Assembly: GCA_947626755.1 (NCBI GenBank)
Contig: CANQTP010000014.1
Coordinates: 1 to 49,489, forward strand
Direction: 5' to 3'
DNA: 49,489 nucleotides
DNA from: an uncultured Clostridia bacterium
GTDB taxonomy: Bacteria > Bacillota > Clostridia > Oscillospirales > Ruminococcaceae
Shown here: piece by piece, positions 1-7,314 of the stretch
Numbering within the stretch: the stretch's first letter is position 1
Layout: each line of letters opens with the position of its first letter
The notes under the pieces: generated by a model
The model's input: the letters and a program-made list of their open reading frames with translations, nothing else
Told to the model about the DNA's origin: nothing
Databases searched by the model: none
Position numbers and translations under genes: made by a program

Positions 1-86
1 CTTGCTTTTTCTTTTGTTTTTCCTGCTCTCTTCAATTTTTCTGCCTTTGAGTTCGGTGTTTTGCTCTACTCTATTTTTTCAATTAT

Positions 87-115
87 ATTATAACACAGTT
101 TTCGGGAAAATGCAA
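87..115 (-). promoter_or_regulatory. Promoter for a gene beyond the left edge
   Basis: On the minus strand there is a TTGCAT -35 box at 110-115 and a TATAAT -10 box at 87-92 separated by 17 bases. The core is very similar to the promoter of the Rpn gene at 1755-1783, including an identical 17-base stretch starting at the -10 box. The gene it drives would lie mostly left of position 1; bases 1-60 read as an A/G-rich leader on the minus strand without a start codon I can defend. Confidence 0.6.
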
Positions 116-125
116 TAGAAACCTG

Positions 126-162
126 CTGCAAAAATCCCCGCCGAAGGCGGGGATTTTTGCAG
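126..162 (-). terminator. Intrinsic terminator of the first Rpn locus
   Basis: This is a perfect 17-bp stem (126-142 with 146-162) closed by a 3-base loop. The GC-rich apex is flanked by A/T runs on both sides, so it can act in either direction. It lies just downstream of the last Rpn tail copy and just upstream of the promoter at 87-115. Confidence 0.8.
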
Positions 163-170
163 ATATGCGT

Positions 171-217
171 GCAGGCTCAGTCTGCCTCTCAACTCTATAA
201 TTACGCATTACGAATTA
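171..217. repeat. Palindrome plus 7-bp repeat element, copy 1
   Basis: A variant of the 15-bp palindrome (GCAGGCTCAGTCTGC at 171-185) is followed by short runs of TCAACTC-type and AATTACG/CATTACG-type 7-mers. The element ends 15 bases from the stop codon of the Rpn tail gene at 233. Other members of the family are at 1838, 1971, 7128, 25046 and 36834-37023. Confidence 0.7.
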
Positions 218-232
218 AAACAGTCGAATTCC

Positions 233-556
233 TCATTTGCGTAGCTTTATATTGAAAATTTTCCTTATATCTTCATCAGATAAGCCGAATTTTTTCATTT
301 TGTCAGATATTTCATTATCTCTTTCTGCTCTGCCTTTGGCAATTCCCATTGCTTCGCCTTCTGCTCTGCCTTCTGCTCTGCCTTTGGCTAAACCTCTTTC
401 CTCCCCGGTTTGAATAGCTTCTTCCAGTTCGGACGCTTTGTCGTGCATGGCTTTTTCACGCATACGGGCAAGCTCTTTTAATTTTTCATTATTATTCATA
501 TTATAAAGATCATCTATAGCTCTGTCTAACGCTGACATTTCGGCTGTTCTCAACAT
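233..556 (-). CDS. Stand-alone Rpn C-terminal tail, copy 2 (candidate antitoxin)
   Basis: This 107-residue protein is almost identical to the C-terminal third of the Rpn protein at 853-1731, starting at the same Met-Leu-Arg-Thr that follows an internal ribosome binding site in the full gene. It lacks the nuclease domain. It differs from the other copies mainly in the number of Lys/Arg-Gly-Arg-Ala-Glu-Gly units in the middle, and ends with the same Asn-Ile-Lys-Leu-Arg-Lys tail. It starts 10 bases after the stop of the preceding copy; the upstream TGA forms part of the GAGGA ribosome binding site, which implies translational coupling. Known for the family: short C-terminal RpnS products made from internal starts block the full-length RpnL toxin. 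By inference this is a dedicated antitoxin made by gene-end duplication. It could instead be a decaying remnant. Confidence 0.7.
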   Translation of the reverse strand: MLRTAEMSALDRAIDDLYNMNNNEKLKELARMREKAMHDKASELEEAIQTGEERGLAKGRAEGRAEGEAMGIAKGRAERDNEISDKMKKFGLSDEDIRKIFNIKLRK

Positions 557-566
557 CTCAAATTCC

Positions 567-842
567 TCATTTACGTAGCTTTATATTGAAAATTTTCTTT
601 ATATCCTCATCGGATAAGCCGAATTTTTTCATTTTGTCAGATATTTCATTATCTCTTTCTGCTCTGCCTTTGGCTAAACCTCTTTCCTCCCCAGTCTGCA
701 TAGCTTCCTCAAGCTCGGAAGCTTTGTCGTGCATGGCTTTTTCACGCATTCGGGCAAGCTCTTTTAATTTTTCATTATTATTCATATTATAAAGATCATC
801 TATAGCTCTGTCTAATGCTGACATTTCGGCTGTTCTCAACAT
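567..842 (-). CDS. Stand-alone Rpn C-terminal tail, copy 1 (candidate antitoxin)
   Basis: This 91-residue protein repeats the C-terminal region of the upstream Rpn gene and has the shortest Gly-Arg-Ala-Glu repeat of the three tails. It begins 10 bases after the Rpn stop codon, with the stop overlapping a GAGGA ribosome binding site 5-6 bases from the ATG, so reinitiation is likely. The DNA between copies is preserved, including the 10-base junction, which shows these are tandem duplications of one segment. The open frame has been kept in all copies. It has no nuclease motif. The likely role is binding or inhibition of the full-length nuclease, by analogy with RpnS; this is not demonstrated by the sequence alone. 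Confidence 0.7.
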   Translation of the reverse strand: MLRTAEMSALDRAIDDLYNMNNNEKLKELARMREKAMHDKASELEEAMQTGEERGLAKGRAERDNEISDKMKKFGLSDEDIKKIFNIKLRK

Positions 843-852
843 CTCAAATTCC

Positions 853-1164
853 TCATTTGCGTAGCTTTATATTGAAAATTTTCTTTATATCCTCATCGGA
901 TAAGCCGAATTTTTTCATTTTATCAAGCATTTCGGCTTCTTTTTTTGCTTCGCCTCTTGCTTCGCCTTCTGCTCTGCCTTTGGCAATGCCTTTGGCTAAA
1001 CCTCTTTCCTCCCCGGTTTGAATGGCTTCTTCCAGCTCGGACGCTTTGTCGTGCATGGCTTTTTCACGCATACGGGCAAGCTCTTTTAATTTTTCATTAT
1101 TATTCATATTATAAAGATCATCTATAGCTCTGTCTAACGCTGACATTTCGGCTGTTCTCAACAT
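853..1164 (-). other. Intragenic start producing a short Rpn tail protein (RpnS-like)
   Basis: An in-frame ATG at 1164-1162 (codon 190 of the Rpn gene) is preceded by AAGGAGG at 1173-1179 with exactly 8 bases between. Translation from it gives a 103-residue protein consisting of the tail alone. The two downstream tail genes begin at the same residue. Published work on E. coli Rpn shows that intragenic short products act as antitoxins; expression here is inferred from the ribosome binding site. Confidence 0.65.
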
Positions 1165-1731
1165 CTCAAACTCCTCCTTCTTGGTGGATTTTATGAACTG
1201 TAGCCAAAGATTTTTCCTATTACCCTTATCTATTCCATCTTTTACCTTTTTAAGTTCAAAAAAGTGTATCTGCATTTTGTCGGAAAGTTTTTTATTGTGT
1301 TCAACGTCCCACACGGAAAATTCGGAGTGAACATCTTCATGTTCCCCGAAAAGTACGAAATCCAATATATTTATTGATATGCAGGGACACAGCTTGCTAT
1401 ACGGTTCTCCCTCTTCAAGCTGCGAAGAATAGAGTTTCGACCAATAGAGAAGCGTCCTGTCGGGATAATATTTTTCCGCACGCACCTGCATTTCAATATT
1501 CACAAGCTGATCGCCTATATCAAGATTCAGATCAAGCCTGTAATATTTTTCATTGATACTTGTCGGCTCGATCTCGGGATTCTTTATGCGTATATTATGC
1601 ATTTTCTCCTCGGGAATGTCGAGCATATCCGAAAGAAAAGCTTTTAAAATATCCTTGTTATTTTCGTTTCCGAAAAGCATTTTGAAAACTATGTCAAGTT
1701 TCGGAGATAACATTGTTTCGTCCTTTGCCAC
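853..1731 (-). CDS. Rpn family recombination-promoting nuclease (PD-(D/E)XK)
   Basis: This 292-residue protein belongs to the Rpn/'PD-(D/E)XK nuclease family transposase' group. The N-terminal ~185 residues carry the nuclease fold: a Leu-Asp-Ile-Val-Phe-Lys start, an Arg-Leu-Asp-Leu strand and an Asn-Ile-Glu-Met-Gln strand giving the D...ExQ type active site. The C-terminal ~100 residues are a charged helical region with Gly-Arg-Ala-Glu repeats. E. coli Rpn proteins are DNA endonucleases that stimulate recombination and give phage defence. The start is taken as GTG at 1731; ATG at 1713 with AAAGGA upstream is an equally good alternative. Codon 190 is an internal ATG with a perfect AAGGAGG eight bases upstream (see 853-1164). 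It is followed by two coupled tail copies, and base composition is lower in GC than in the neighbouring genes. Confidence 0.88.
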   Translation of the reverse strand: MAKDETMLSPKLDIVFKMLFGNENNKDILKAFLSDMLDIPEEKMHNIRIKNPEIEPTSINEKYYRLDLNLDIGDQLVNIEMQVRAEKYYPDRTLLYWSKLYSSQLEEGEPYSKLCPCISINILDFVLFGEHEDVHSEFSVWDVEHNKKLSDKMQIHFFELKKVKDGIDKGNRKNLWLQFIKSTKKEEFEMLRTAEMSALDRAIDDLYNMNNNEKLKELARMREKAMHDKASELEEAIQTGEERGLAKGIAKGRAEGEARGEAKKEAEMLDKMKKFGLSDEDIKKIFNIKLRK

Positions 1732-1754
1732 TTAAACCGCCTCTTTTCAATTAT

Positions 1755-1783
1755 ATTATATCACGCTCAACTTAAAATTGCAA
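1755..1783 (-). promoter_or_regulatory. Promoter of the first Rpn locus
   Basis: The minus strand has a TTGCAA -35 box at 1778-1783, a 17-base spacer, and a TATAAT -10 box at 1755-1760. The same -35 and -10 hexamers and spacing are found upstream of the second Rpn gene at 19222-19250. Confidence 0.75.
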
Positions 1784-1790
1784 TAGATAC

Positions 1791-1830
1791 ATTTTTGAAA
1801 AAACCGCCTTTCGGCGGTTTTTTCAAAAAT
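1791..1830. terminator. Bidirectional intrinsic terminator
   Basis: An 18-bp A/T-flanked stem (1791-1808 with 1813-1830) has a GC core CCGCC/GGCGG and a TTTC loop. It is symmetrical enough to end minus-strand transcripts coming from the cytidylate-kinase-like gene before they reach the Rpn promoter. Confidence 0.8.
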
Positions 1831-1837
1831 CATGCGT

Positions 1838-2003
1838 GCAGGCTCAGCCTGCTCTCAACTCTCAATACTTTTGTAGATTTAATTTTGCTTTATCTCACGG
1901 CAGGTACACGCGGAAGATAGCAAAACTTTGCCTGAAAAAGCCCGCGGGGGCTCCCCCGCCTCAGTCTGCTAATTACGCATTACGCATTACGAATTACGCA
2001 TTA
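1838..2003. repeat. Composite interspersed repeat: palindrome, 20-bp motif, 7-bp units
   Basis: The stretch between the terminator and the cytidylate-kinase-like gene is built from repeat parts. It has the perfect palindrome GCAGGCTCAGCCTGC at 1838-1852 followed by CTCAACT units; TCTCACGGCAG at 1893-1903; a 20-bp motif at 1915-1934 that recurs inverted at 24876-24895; a GC hairpin with a 7-bp stem at 1944-1959; and four AATTACG/CATTACG 7-mers at 1971-1998. The last units run into the coding end of the gene that stops at 1987. Confidence 0.75.
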
Positions 2004-2598
2004 AGCCTGCTGTCTTTATAATTTCTGCACATAAATTCAGTCCGAGTTTCCCACTGTCAAGCACAAGATGGTAATTTGACGGATCGTTCCACTTCTTTCC
2101 CGTGTTTGCGGAATAGTAACTGCGGCGCTTCTTGTCGTAGCGCGCCATGATATACGCTGCGGACGCCTGATCTATGCCGTATTCCCGAACGGCGCGTTCC
2201 ATGCGGAATTCCTTGTCCGCGCGGATAAATACCGACAGAACATCGTCTTCCGACTTGATCGCCGCACCCGCGCAGCGTCCTACAAATATCGCAGCGCCCT
2301 GCATTGCGTGTCCGCGGATAATTTTCTGCTGCTCGATGAAAATTTTGTCCTCGCGGGAAAGTATCTCGTCCGAGCCGCTGTTCATCTTGCTCATTGCGTA
2401 CAGGGAATACAACAGGCTGTTGGTAACGCTTTCCTCGTATTTTTCAATTTCCGAAACGGGAATATTCAGCACCGCCGCTGTTTCCTGCTGGATCTCCGTC
2501 CCGTAACAGGGAATATCGGTGATCTCGGACAGAATATGCCCTATCTCCGTTCCCCCGCTGCCGTATTCACGTTCTATGACAATGTATCTGTATTTCAT
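1987..2598 (-). CDS. Cytidylate kinase-like family protein
   Basis: This 203-residue protein matches the 'cytidylate kinase-like' P-loop family common in Firmicutes. It opens with Ile-Glu-Arg-Glu-Tyr-Gly-Ser-Gly-Gly, a modified nucleotide-binding loop lacking the classic GxxxxGK[ST], and contains Phe-Val-Gly-Arg-Cys-Ala-Gly and an Arg-rich lid (Arg-Tyr-Asp-Lys-Lys-Arg-Arg). Its substrate is not known. The start is ATG at 2598 with GGGAGG upstream; an upstream in-frame ATG at 2649 lies inside the ABC gene and is unlikely. It is the last gene of the MarR-ABC operon, 19 bases after the ABC gene. Its final residues (Leu-Met-Arg-Asn-Ser) and stop codon are written in the extragenic AATTACG/CATTACG repeat, so the natural C terminus was probably replaced by repeat insertion. 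Confidence 0.85.
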   Translation of the reverse strand: MKYRYIVIEREYGSGGTEIGHILSEITDIPCYGTEIQQETAAVLNIPVSEIEKYEESVTNSLLYSLYAMSKMNSGSDEILSREDKIFIEQQKIIRGHAMQGAAIFVGRCAGAAIKSEDDVLSVFIRADKEFRMERAVREYGIDQASAAYIMARYDKKRRSYYSANTGKKWNDPSNYHLVLDSGKLGLNLCAEIIKTAGLMRNS

Positions 2599-2617
2599 AA
2601 TCGACCTCCCGAAAATT

Positions 2618-4417
2618 TTATGCGAACTGGGCGTTGTAAAGTTCGGCATAGAAGCCGTTCTTTTCCATAAGAGTCTCGTGGTTTCCCTGTTCGATGATGT
2701 CGCCGTCCTTCATGACAAGTATCATGTCCGCATTCCGTATAGTGCTTAAACGGTGGGCAATAACAAAGCTTGTGCGTCCCCGCATAAGATTGTCCATAGC
2801 GCGCTGTATGCGGTGTTCCGTCCTTGTGTCAACGGAGGAAGTCGCTTCGTCAAGTATAAGGACGGGTCTGTCTGCAAGGATCGCGCGGGCAATGGTAAGA
2901 AGCTGCCGCTGTCCTGCGGAAACGTTGGTTGCGTCCTCGTTCAGTTCAAAATCATAACCGCCGGGAAGCGTCCTGATAAAGTGATCCGCGTGTGCGGATT
3001 TAGCCGCAGCAACAACTTCTTCATCGGAAGCTTCAAGTCTGCCGTAACGGATATTTTCCATAATGCTTCCCTTGAAAAGCCATGTGTCCTGCAAAACCAT
3101 TCCGAACGCGCTCCGCAGTTCATTGCGGTTGTATTCTTTAAGTCCGTGACCGTCAAGCTGTATCTCGCCGCTGTTCACGTCATAGAAACGCATCAGCAGC
3201 TTGACCATGGTGGTTTTTCCCGCACCGGTCGGACCTACTATCGCTATCTGCTTTCCCTGATCCACATGAGCGTTGAAGTCTTTTATAACTATCTTGTCGG
3301 GAGAATATCCGAAGCTTACGTGGGTAAAATCCACAACCCCGCTGATGTTTTCCGCGGAAACGGCATTTTCCGTGACCTGATCTTCTTCCTCTTCTTCGAG
3401 AAATTCAAATACCCGTTCCGCAGCTGCCGCCATGGACTGCATCATGTTTGTTACCTGCGCTATCTGCTGCATGGGCTGGGTGAAATTCCGCACATATGTG
3501 ATAAATGCAAGAATATCGCCTATTTCGATAGTTCCCTTGACTGCAAGGAACGCTCCCGAAATTGCAACTCCCACATATCCCAAATTTCCCACAAATTGCA
3601 TGACAGGCATCATAAGACCCGACAGGAACTGTGATTTCCAAGCAGACTCGTAAAGGACTTTGTTTGTGCTGTCAAATTCGCTTATAACGTCATTTTCCTT
3701 GCCGAAAGCTTTTACAACAAGGTGTCCCGCATAGTTTTCTTCCACCTGACCGTTTATGTGTCCCAGATACGCCTGCTGCTGCTTGAAGTATTTCTGGGAT
3801 TTTTTCATAACAAAACTTATGAAAATAAGGCTTATGGGAAGTATCAGCAGGGTAATGAGCGTCATAAGCGGGCTTATGGTAAGCATCATTATAACAACGC
3901 CTATCATCGTTGTAACGGAAGTTATAAGCTGCGTAACACTCTGGTTGAAACCGTTTCCGAAGGTGTCAACATCGTTTGTGATCCTCGACAGCACCTCGCC
4001 GTTTGTCCTGCTTTCAAAATATTTTAACGGCATACGGTCTATCTTTTCGGTGATGTCTTTTCTTAACTTGTAGCAAAGTTTCTGTGTGATGGACGACATT
4101 GTAAGTCCCTGTATCAGGCTGAACAGGAAACTGAAAACGTAAAGTCCCAGCACTATCAGAAGTATTTTTCCGATATAGCCGAAATCTATTCCGCCTGTGC
4201 CTGTTATTTTTGCCATAAGTCCTTCGGAAAGCGATGTAGTGGCTTTTCCGAGTATCTTCGGGCTGACGATGTGGAATACCGCGCTTGCTGCCGCGCAGAC
4301 CATTACCGCCGCGACTCCCGCTTTGTATCTGCCTGTGTATTTTATGACTTTGCGGATAGTTCCTTTAAAATCCTTTGCCTTTTCAACGGCAGGACCTCTA
4401 CCTCTCCTTGGCGGCAT
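2618..4417 (-). CDS. ABC exporter half-transporter (consensus ATPase subunit)
   Basis: This 599-residue type IV ABC exporter has an N-terminal membrane domain with six predicted helices (about residues 30-310) and a C-terminal ATPase. The Walker A Gly-Pro-Thr-Gly-Ala-Gly-Lys-Thr lies near residue 395, the signature Asn-Val-Ser-Ala-Gly-Gln-Arg-Gln near 495, and the Walker B Leu-Ile-Leu-Asp-Glu near 520 has the catalytic Glu. The ATG directly follows the TGA of the upstream ABC gene with AGGAGGTG as ribosome binding site, so the two are translationally coupled and very likely form a heterodimer. Heterodimers of this kind (LmrCD, BmrCD, TM287/288) export drugs or lipids. The MarR gene in the same operon points to inducible efflux; the real substrate is unknown. 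Confidence 0.92.
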   Translation of the reverse strand: MPPRRGRGPAVEKAKDFKGTIRKVIKYTGRYKAGVAAVMVCAAASAVFHIVSPKILGKATTSLSEGLMAKITGTGGIDFGYIGKILLIVLGLYVFSFLFSLIQGLTMSSITQKLCYKLRKDITEKIDRMPLKYFESRTNGEVLSRITNDVDTFGNGFNQSVTQLITSVTTMIGVVIMMLTISPLMTLITLLILPISLIFISFVMKKSQKYFKQQQAYLGHINGQVEENYAGHLVVKAFGKENDVISEFDSTNKVLYESAWKSQFLSGLMMPVMQFVGNLGYVGVAISGAFLAVKGTIEIGDILAFITYVRNFTQPMQQIAQVTNMMQSMAAAAERVFEFLEEEEEDQVTENAVSAENISGVVDFTHVSFGYSPDKIVIKDFNAHVDQGKQIAIVGPTGAGKTTMVKLLMRFYDVNSGEIQLDGHGLKEYNRNELRSAFGMVLQDTWLFKGSIMENIRYGRLEASDEEVVAAAKSAHADHFIRTLPGGYDFELNEDATNVSAGQRQLLTIARAILADRPVLILDEATSSVDTRTEHRIQRAMDNLMRGRTSFVIAHRLSTIRNADMILVMKDGDIIEQGNHETLMEKNGFYAELYNAQFA

Positions 4418-6655
4418 TCAGCACACCTCCTCTATGCTTTTGTTAAATTCCGATTCCGAAAGCTGTGAACGTGCGATCTGCTCATATTCTTCGCAGCTTT
4501 TTACAAGTTCCCTGTGAGTGCCTTTGCCCACCATTTTTCCGTCCTCAAGGACGATTATCTGATCGGCATTCAGAATGGTGCTTACACGCTGGGCAACAAT
4601 TATGACAGCGGCGTCCTTTGTCCTTTCGGAAAGCGCTTTCCGCAATGCAGTATCTGTCTTGAAGTCTAACGCCGAAAAGCTGTCGTCAAAAATGTATATT
4701 TTAGGATCTCGGGCAATTGCTCTTGCTATCGAAAGCCGCTGCTTCTGACCGCCTGAAACATTGGTTCCGCCCTGCGCTATGGGACTCTTGTAACCCTCGG
4801 GTTTTTCGTTTATAAACTCGGCAGCCTGAGCGATCTCCGCGGCTTTGATGATATTTTCTTCAGAAACGTCCGCTGCGCCGTAGGAAATATTTGAGAAAAT
4901 ATCCCCCGAAAACAGTATTGCTTTCTGCGGAACATATCCGATCTGCCTGCGGAGCGTTTCCACGGACATATCCTTGACATTCACACCGCCCACGGAAATG
5001 CTTCCCTCGGTAACGTCAAAGAAACGGGGGATAAGCTTCACAAGGGTGGATTTTCCGCAGCCTGTGCTTCCGATAACAGCGGTGGTCTTTCCCGGTTCTG
5101 CGGTGAAATCAATGTCCGTCAGAACATTTTCTCCGCCGTCAGGGTATCTGAAACTTACATGATCGAATTTTACTGCCGCGTTTTCGGGAGCGGAAGTTAC
5201 GGCATTTTCATTGTCGAAAATTACAGGCTCAGTGTCCAGAACTTCCTTGATACGGTCGGCGGCAACGCCCGCTCTTGGCAGCATTACCGAGATCATCGTT
5301 ATCATAAGGAAGGACATGATTATAAGCATTGCATATGTTACGAATGCAGTCATTGCGCCAACTTCCAGAACGCCCGAATCTATCTTCTTTGCGGCTACCC
5401 AGACGATAAGCGCGGAAATACCGTTCATTACCAGCATTAGCGCAGGCATCATAAAGGACATTACCCTGTTTGTAAAGAGCATGACTTTCATAAGTTCCGT
5501 ATTTGCGCCGTCAAAACGTTCTTCCTCGTGCTTTTCCCGTCCGAAAGCCCTTATAACGGGAATACCCGTAAGTATTTCCCTTGCCGCAAGGTTCACCTTG
5601 TCCACAAGATCCTGCATTATCCTGAACTTGGGCATTGCTATCATCATCAGCGCAAGCACGATGCAGAGAACCATTGCAACTGCAAGAACGATTATCCAGC
5701 TCATTCCCGACCTGTATCTGCTGATGTTGATTATTCCGCCGACCGCAAGGATCGGAGAGTAAAGAACCATTCGCAGCAGCATAACAGTAACAAATTGTAT
5801 CTGCTGAACGTCATTTGTGCTTCTTGTGATCAGCGACGCGGTGGAAAATTTGTCAAGTTCCGCGTTTGAAAAGCTCATTACCTTGCGGAATATGTTATTA
5901 CGCAGGTCACGTCCAACGCCCGCAGCAACAAGGGACGCAAGAAATCCCACGGCTATCGCCATAAGAGCCATTATCAGAGCCATGATAAGCATTTTGCCGC
6001 CTGTGCGCCAGAGGTAATCGTTCTGAATTTCCTGCAGATCGATCCCGCAGGCTTCGTACTGTTCCTTTACGAAATACTTTGCCATGGAATCGGTCATGCT
6101 GCTTCCAAGAGAAGCAAGCTGCTCTTCAAGAGCGTTTCTCATGTCAAGAAGCGCGTTCCCGCTTCCCGACTGCTGTATCTGCATGAAAATTTCCAGCTCT
6201 TCCTCGCTCATCTGTGATGTGTCGATCTGAGACATATCCATGCTTTGAACGGCGGACATATCCACGGCGGAAAGGTCAACGTCCTCCGACTCTGCGCGGG
6301 AATTTATCATATAAGCAATTGCGATAACGTTGGAAAATTCCTCGTCAAGAGCGTCCAAGTCCTCCGTTTTTTCGTCTTTGAGAACGTAATATCCCGCATT
6401 TTCGTCATAATTGTAAATGTTTTTCCAGTCGGAAAGTTCCGTTTCGTTCATGAATGCGGAAACTTCCGCAAAGCCCTGTTCCGAAATATACGTCGGCACG
6501 GAATGTTCAATTCCCGAATTGGAAATGCCCACGTCTATAAGTTCGGAAGTATAGTCGGGCAGCGAAAGATCGCAATACGCCTGAACGAACAGCAGTACAA
6601 ATATTGCTGCGACAAAATACCAATACTTTTTCAGATTACGGAAAATATTTCCCAT
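4418..6655 (-). CDS. ABC exporter half-transporter (degenerate ATPase site, long loop)
   Basis: This 745-residue exporter subunit is longer than the usual ~600-670 because about 170 residues separate the first helix (near residues 10-30) from the second (near 215-240). That outer loop contains a Ser/Met/Asp-rich stretch with the pattern Asp-(Leu/Met)-Ser-Ala-Val / Met-Ser-Gln-Ile. The ATPase has Walker A Gly-Ser-Thr-Gly-Cys-Gly-Lys-Ser near 527, signature Asn-Val-Ser-Gly-Gly-Gln near 630, and Walker B Ile-Phe-Asp-Asp near 655: the catalytic Glu is Asp, which marks the degenerate site of heterodimeric exporters. Its partner is the next gene, whose ATG abuts this stop. GGGAG lies 7 bases before the ATG. 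It is cotranscribed 21 bases after marR. Confidence 0.92.
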   Translation of the reverse strand: MGNIFRNLKKYWYFVAAIFVLLFVQAYCDLSLPDYTSELIDVGISNSGIEHSVPTYISEQGFAEVSAFMNETELSDWKNIYNYDENAGYYVLKDEKTEDLDALDEEFSNVIAIAYMINSRAESEDVDLSAVDMSAVQSMDMSQIDTSQMSEEELEIFMQIQQSGSGNALLDMRNALEEQLASLGSSMTDSMAKYFVKEQYEACGIDLQEIQNDYLWRTGGKMLIMALIMALMAIAVGFLASLVAAGVGRDLRNNIFRKVMSFSNAELDKFSTASLITRSTNDVQQIQFVTVMLLRMVLYSPILAVGGIINISRYRSGMSWIIVLAVAMVLCIVLALMMIAMPKFRIMQDLVDKVNLAAREILTGIPVIRAFGREKHEEERFDGANTELMKVMLFTNRVMSFMMPALMLVMNGISALIVWVAAKKIDSGVLEVGAMTAFVTYAMLIIMSFLMITMISVMLPRAGVAADRIKEVLDTEPVIFDNENAVTSAPENAAVKFDHVSFRYPDGGENVLTDIDFTAEPGKTTAVIGSTGCGKSTLVKLIPRFFDVTEGSISVGGVNVKDMSVETLRRQIGYVPQKAILFSGDIFSNISYGAADVSEENIIKAAEIAQAAEFINEKPEGYKSPIAQGGTNVSGGQKQRLSIARAIARDPKIYIFDDSFSALDFKTDTALRKALSERTKDAAVIIVAQRVSTILNADQIIVLEDGKMVGKGTHRELVKSCEEYEQIARSQLSESEFNKSIEEVC

Positions 6656-6676
6656 ACACTGTCTCCCTTCAAAAAA

Positions 6677-7096
6677 TTATTCGTCAAGAACGTCCCGTAT
6701 TTTGCGGGAGATCCTGATAAATTCTTCCAAGTCTTTCATTCCCACCTTTTCAATAAGGAGTTCGGTCTTTTTCAGGAATTCCGCACGTTTTTCCAGAATT
6801 GTCTCCCTGCCTTTCGGAGTAATTTTCACAACGGTGCGTCTTGCGTCGCTGCTTGAATTTTCCCTTGTGATAAGACCGTTTTGCTCCATTTTTTTAAGAA
6901 GTGCGGCAACGCGGGCGGTGGAGACGTTCATTCCTTCGGCAATATCCCCCGCAACAATTTCCCTGTCGGAGTTTTCTAACATCAGCAGCACAAAGCCCAT
7001 GCCGCGCTTGGTTTCTTCCACGCGGGAGAAGATCTTCTGCGGAGCACAGGTCCTGAACTCTAACATTAACCTTTCCGCTTCGGTTTTAACGTCCAT
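6677..7096 (-). CDS. MarR family transcriptional repressor
   Basis: This 139-residue winged-helix regulator has the MarR pattern: an N-terminal dimerisation helix, a helix-turn-helix around Ala-Gly-Asp-Ile-Ala-Glu-Gly-Met-Asn-Val-Ser-Thr-Ala-Arg, the wing Arg-Glu-Asn-Ser-Ser-Ser-Asp-Ala-Arg-Arg, and C-terminal helices. The start is ATG at 7096 with AAAGGGTGG upstream; a longer frame from 7150 exists only because the 7-bp repeats are open there. It heads the operon with both ABC genes and the cytidylate-kinase-like gene. A perfect inverted repeat overlaps its promoter (7191-7212), so it most likely represses its own operon until a ligand releases it. Confidence 0.92.
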   Translation of the reverse strand: MDVKTEAERLMLEFRTCAPQKIFSRVEETKRGMGFVLLMLENSDREIVAGDIAEGMNVSTARVAALLKKMEQNGLITRENSSSDARRTVVKITPKGRETILEKRAEFLKKTELLIEKVGMKDLEEFIRISRKIRDVLDE

Positions 7097-7127
7097 AAAA
7101 CCACCCTTTTTGAAATGCGTAATGCGT

Positions 7128-7182
7128 AATTCGTAATGCGTAATTATCAAAACCGTAAATTACGAATTACGCATTACGAATT
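7128..7182. repeat. Inverted pair of 7-bp repeat runs in the marR leader
   Basis: Two runs of the AATTACG/CATTACG 7-mers face each other here. An 18-bp sequence at 7128-7145 is a perfect inverted copy of 7165-7182, with 19 bases between. Transcribed from the marR promoter this makes an 18-bp hairpin in the 5' leader, about 30 bases before the ribosome binding site. Surrounding units extend the repeats from about 7114 to 7190. Confidence 0.8.
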
Positions 7183-7190
7183 AAGAATTA

Positions 7191-7239
7191 ATATCTAATG
7201 CCTATTAGATATTTTATAACATTAGCCCGTGAATGTCAA
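7191..7239 (-). promoter_or_regulatory. marR operon promoter with overlapping operator
   Basis: The minus-strand promoter is TTGACA at 7234-7239, a 17-base spacer and TAAAAT at 7211-7216. A perfect 9-bp inverted repeat with a 4-base centre (ATATCTAAT, GCCT, ATTAGATAT; 7191-7212) covers the downstream edge of the -10 box and the start-site region. That is where a MarR dimer would block transcription. Confidence 0.8.
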
Positions 7240-7275
7240 TAGCAGTAAAAAAGTTTCACCTGTTTTTCACATATA

Positions 7276-7309
7276 AAAAGTCTCCCGTTCAATTGAACAG
7301 GAGACTTTT
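7276..7309 (-). terminator. Terminator of rpoB-rpoC
   Basis: A hairpin AAAAGTCTCC / GGAGACTTTT with one C/A mismatch and an inner GTTC-AATT-GAAC lies 6 bases beyond the rpoC stop. On the minus strand it runs into CTTTTTATAT. Confidence 0.8.
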
Positions 7310-7314
7310 GATAA

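Noticed and set aside
853-1731. Active transposon or insertion sequence at the Rpn loci
   Set aside because: Despite the family's 'transposase' label there are no terminal inverted repeats or target duplications around either locus; the repeats seen are internal tail duplications.
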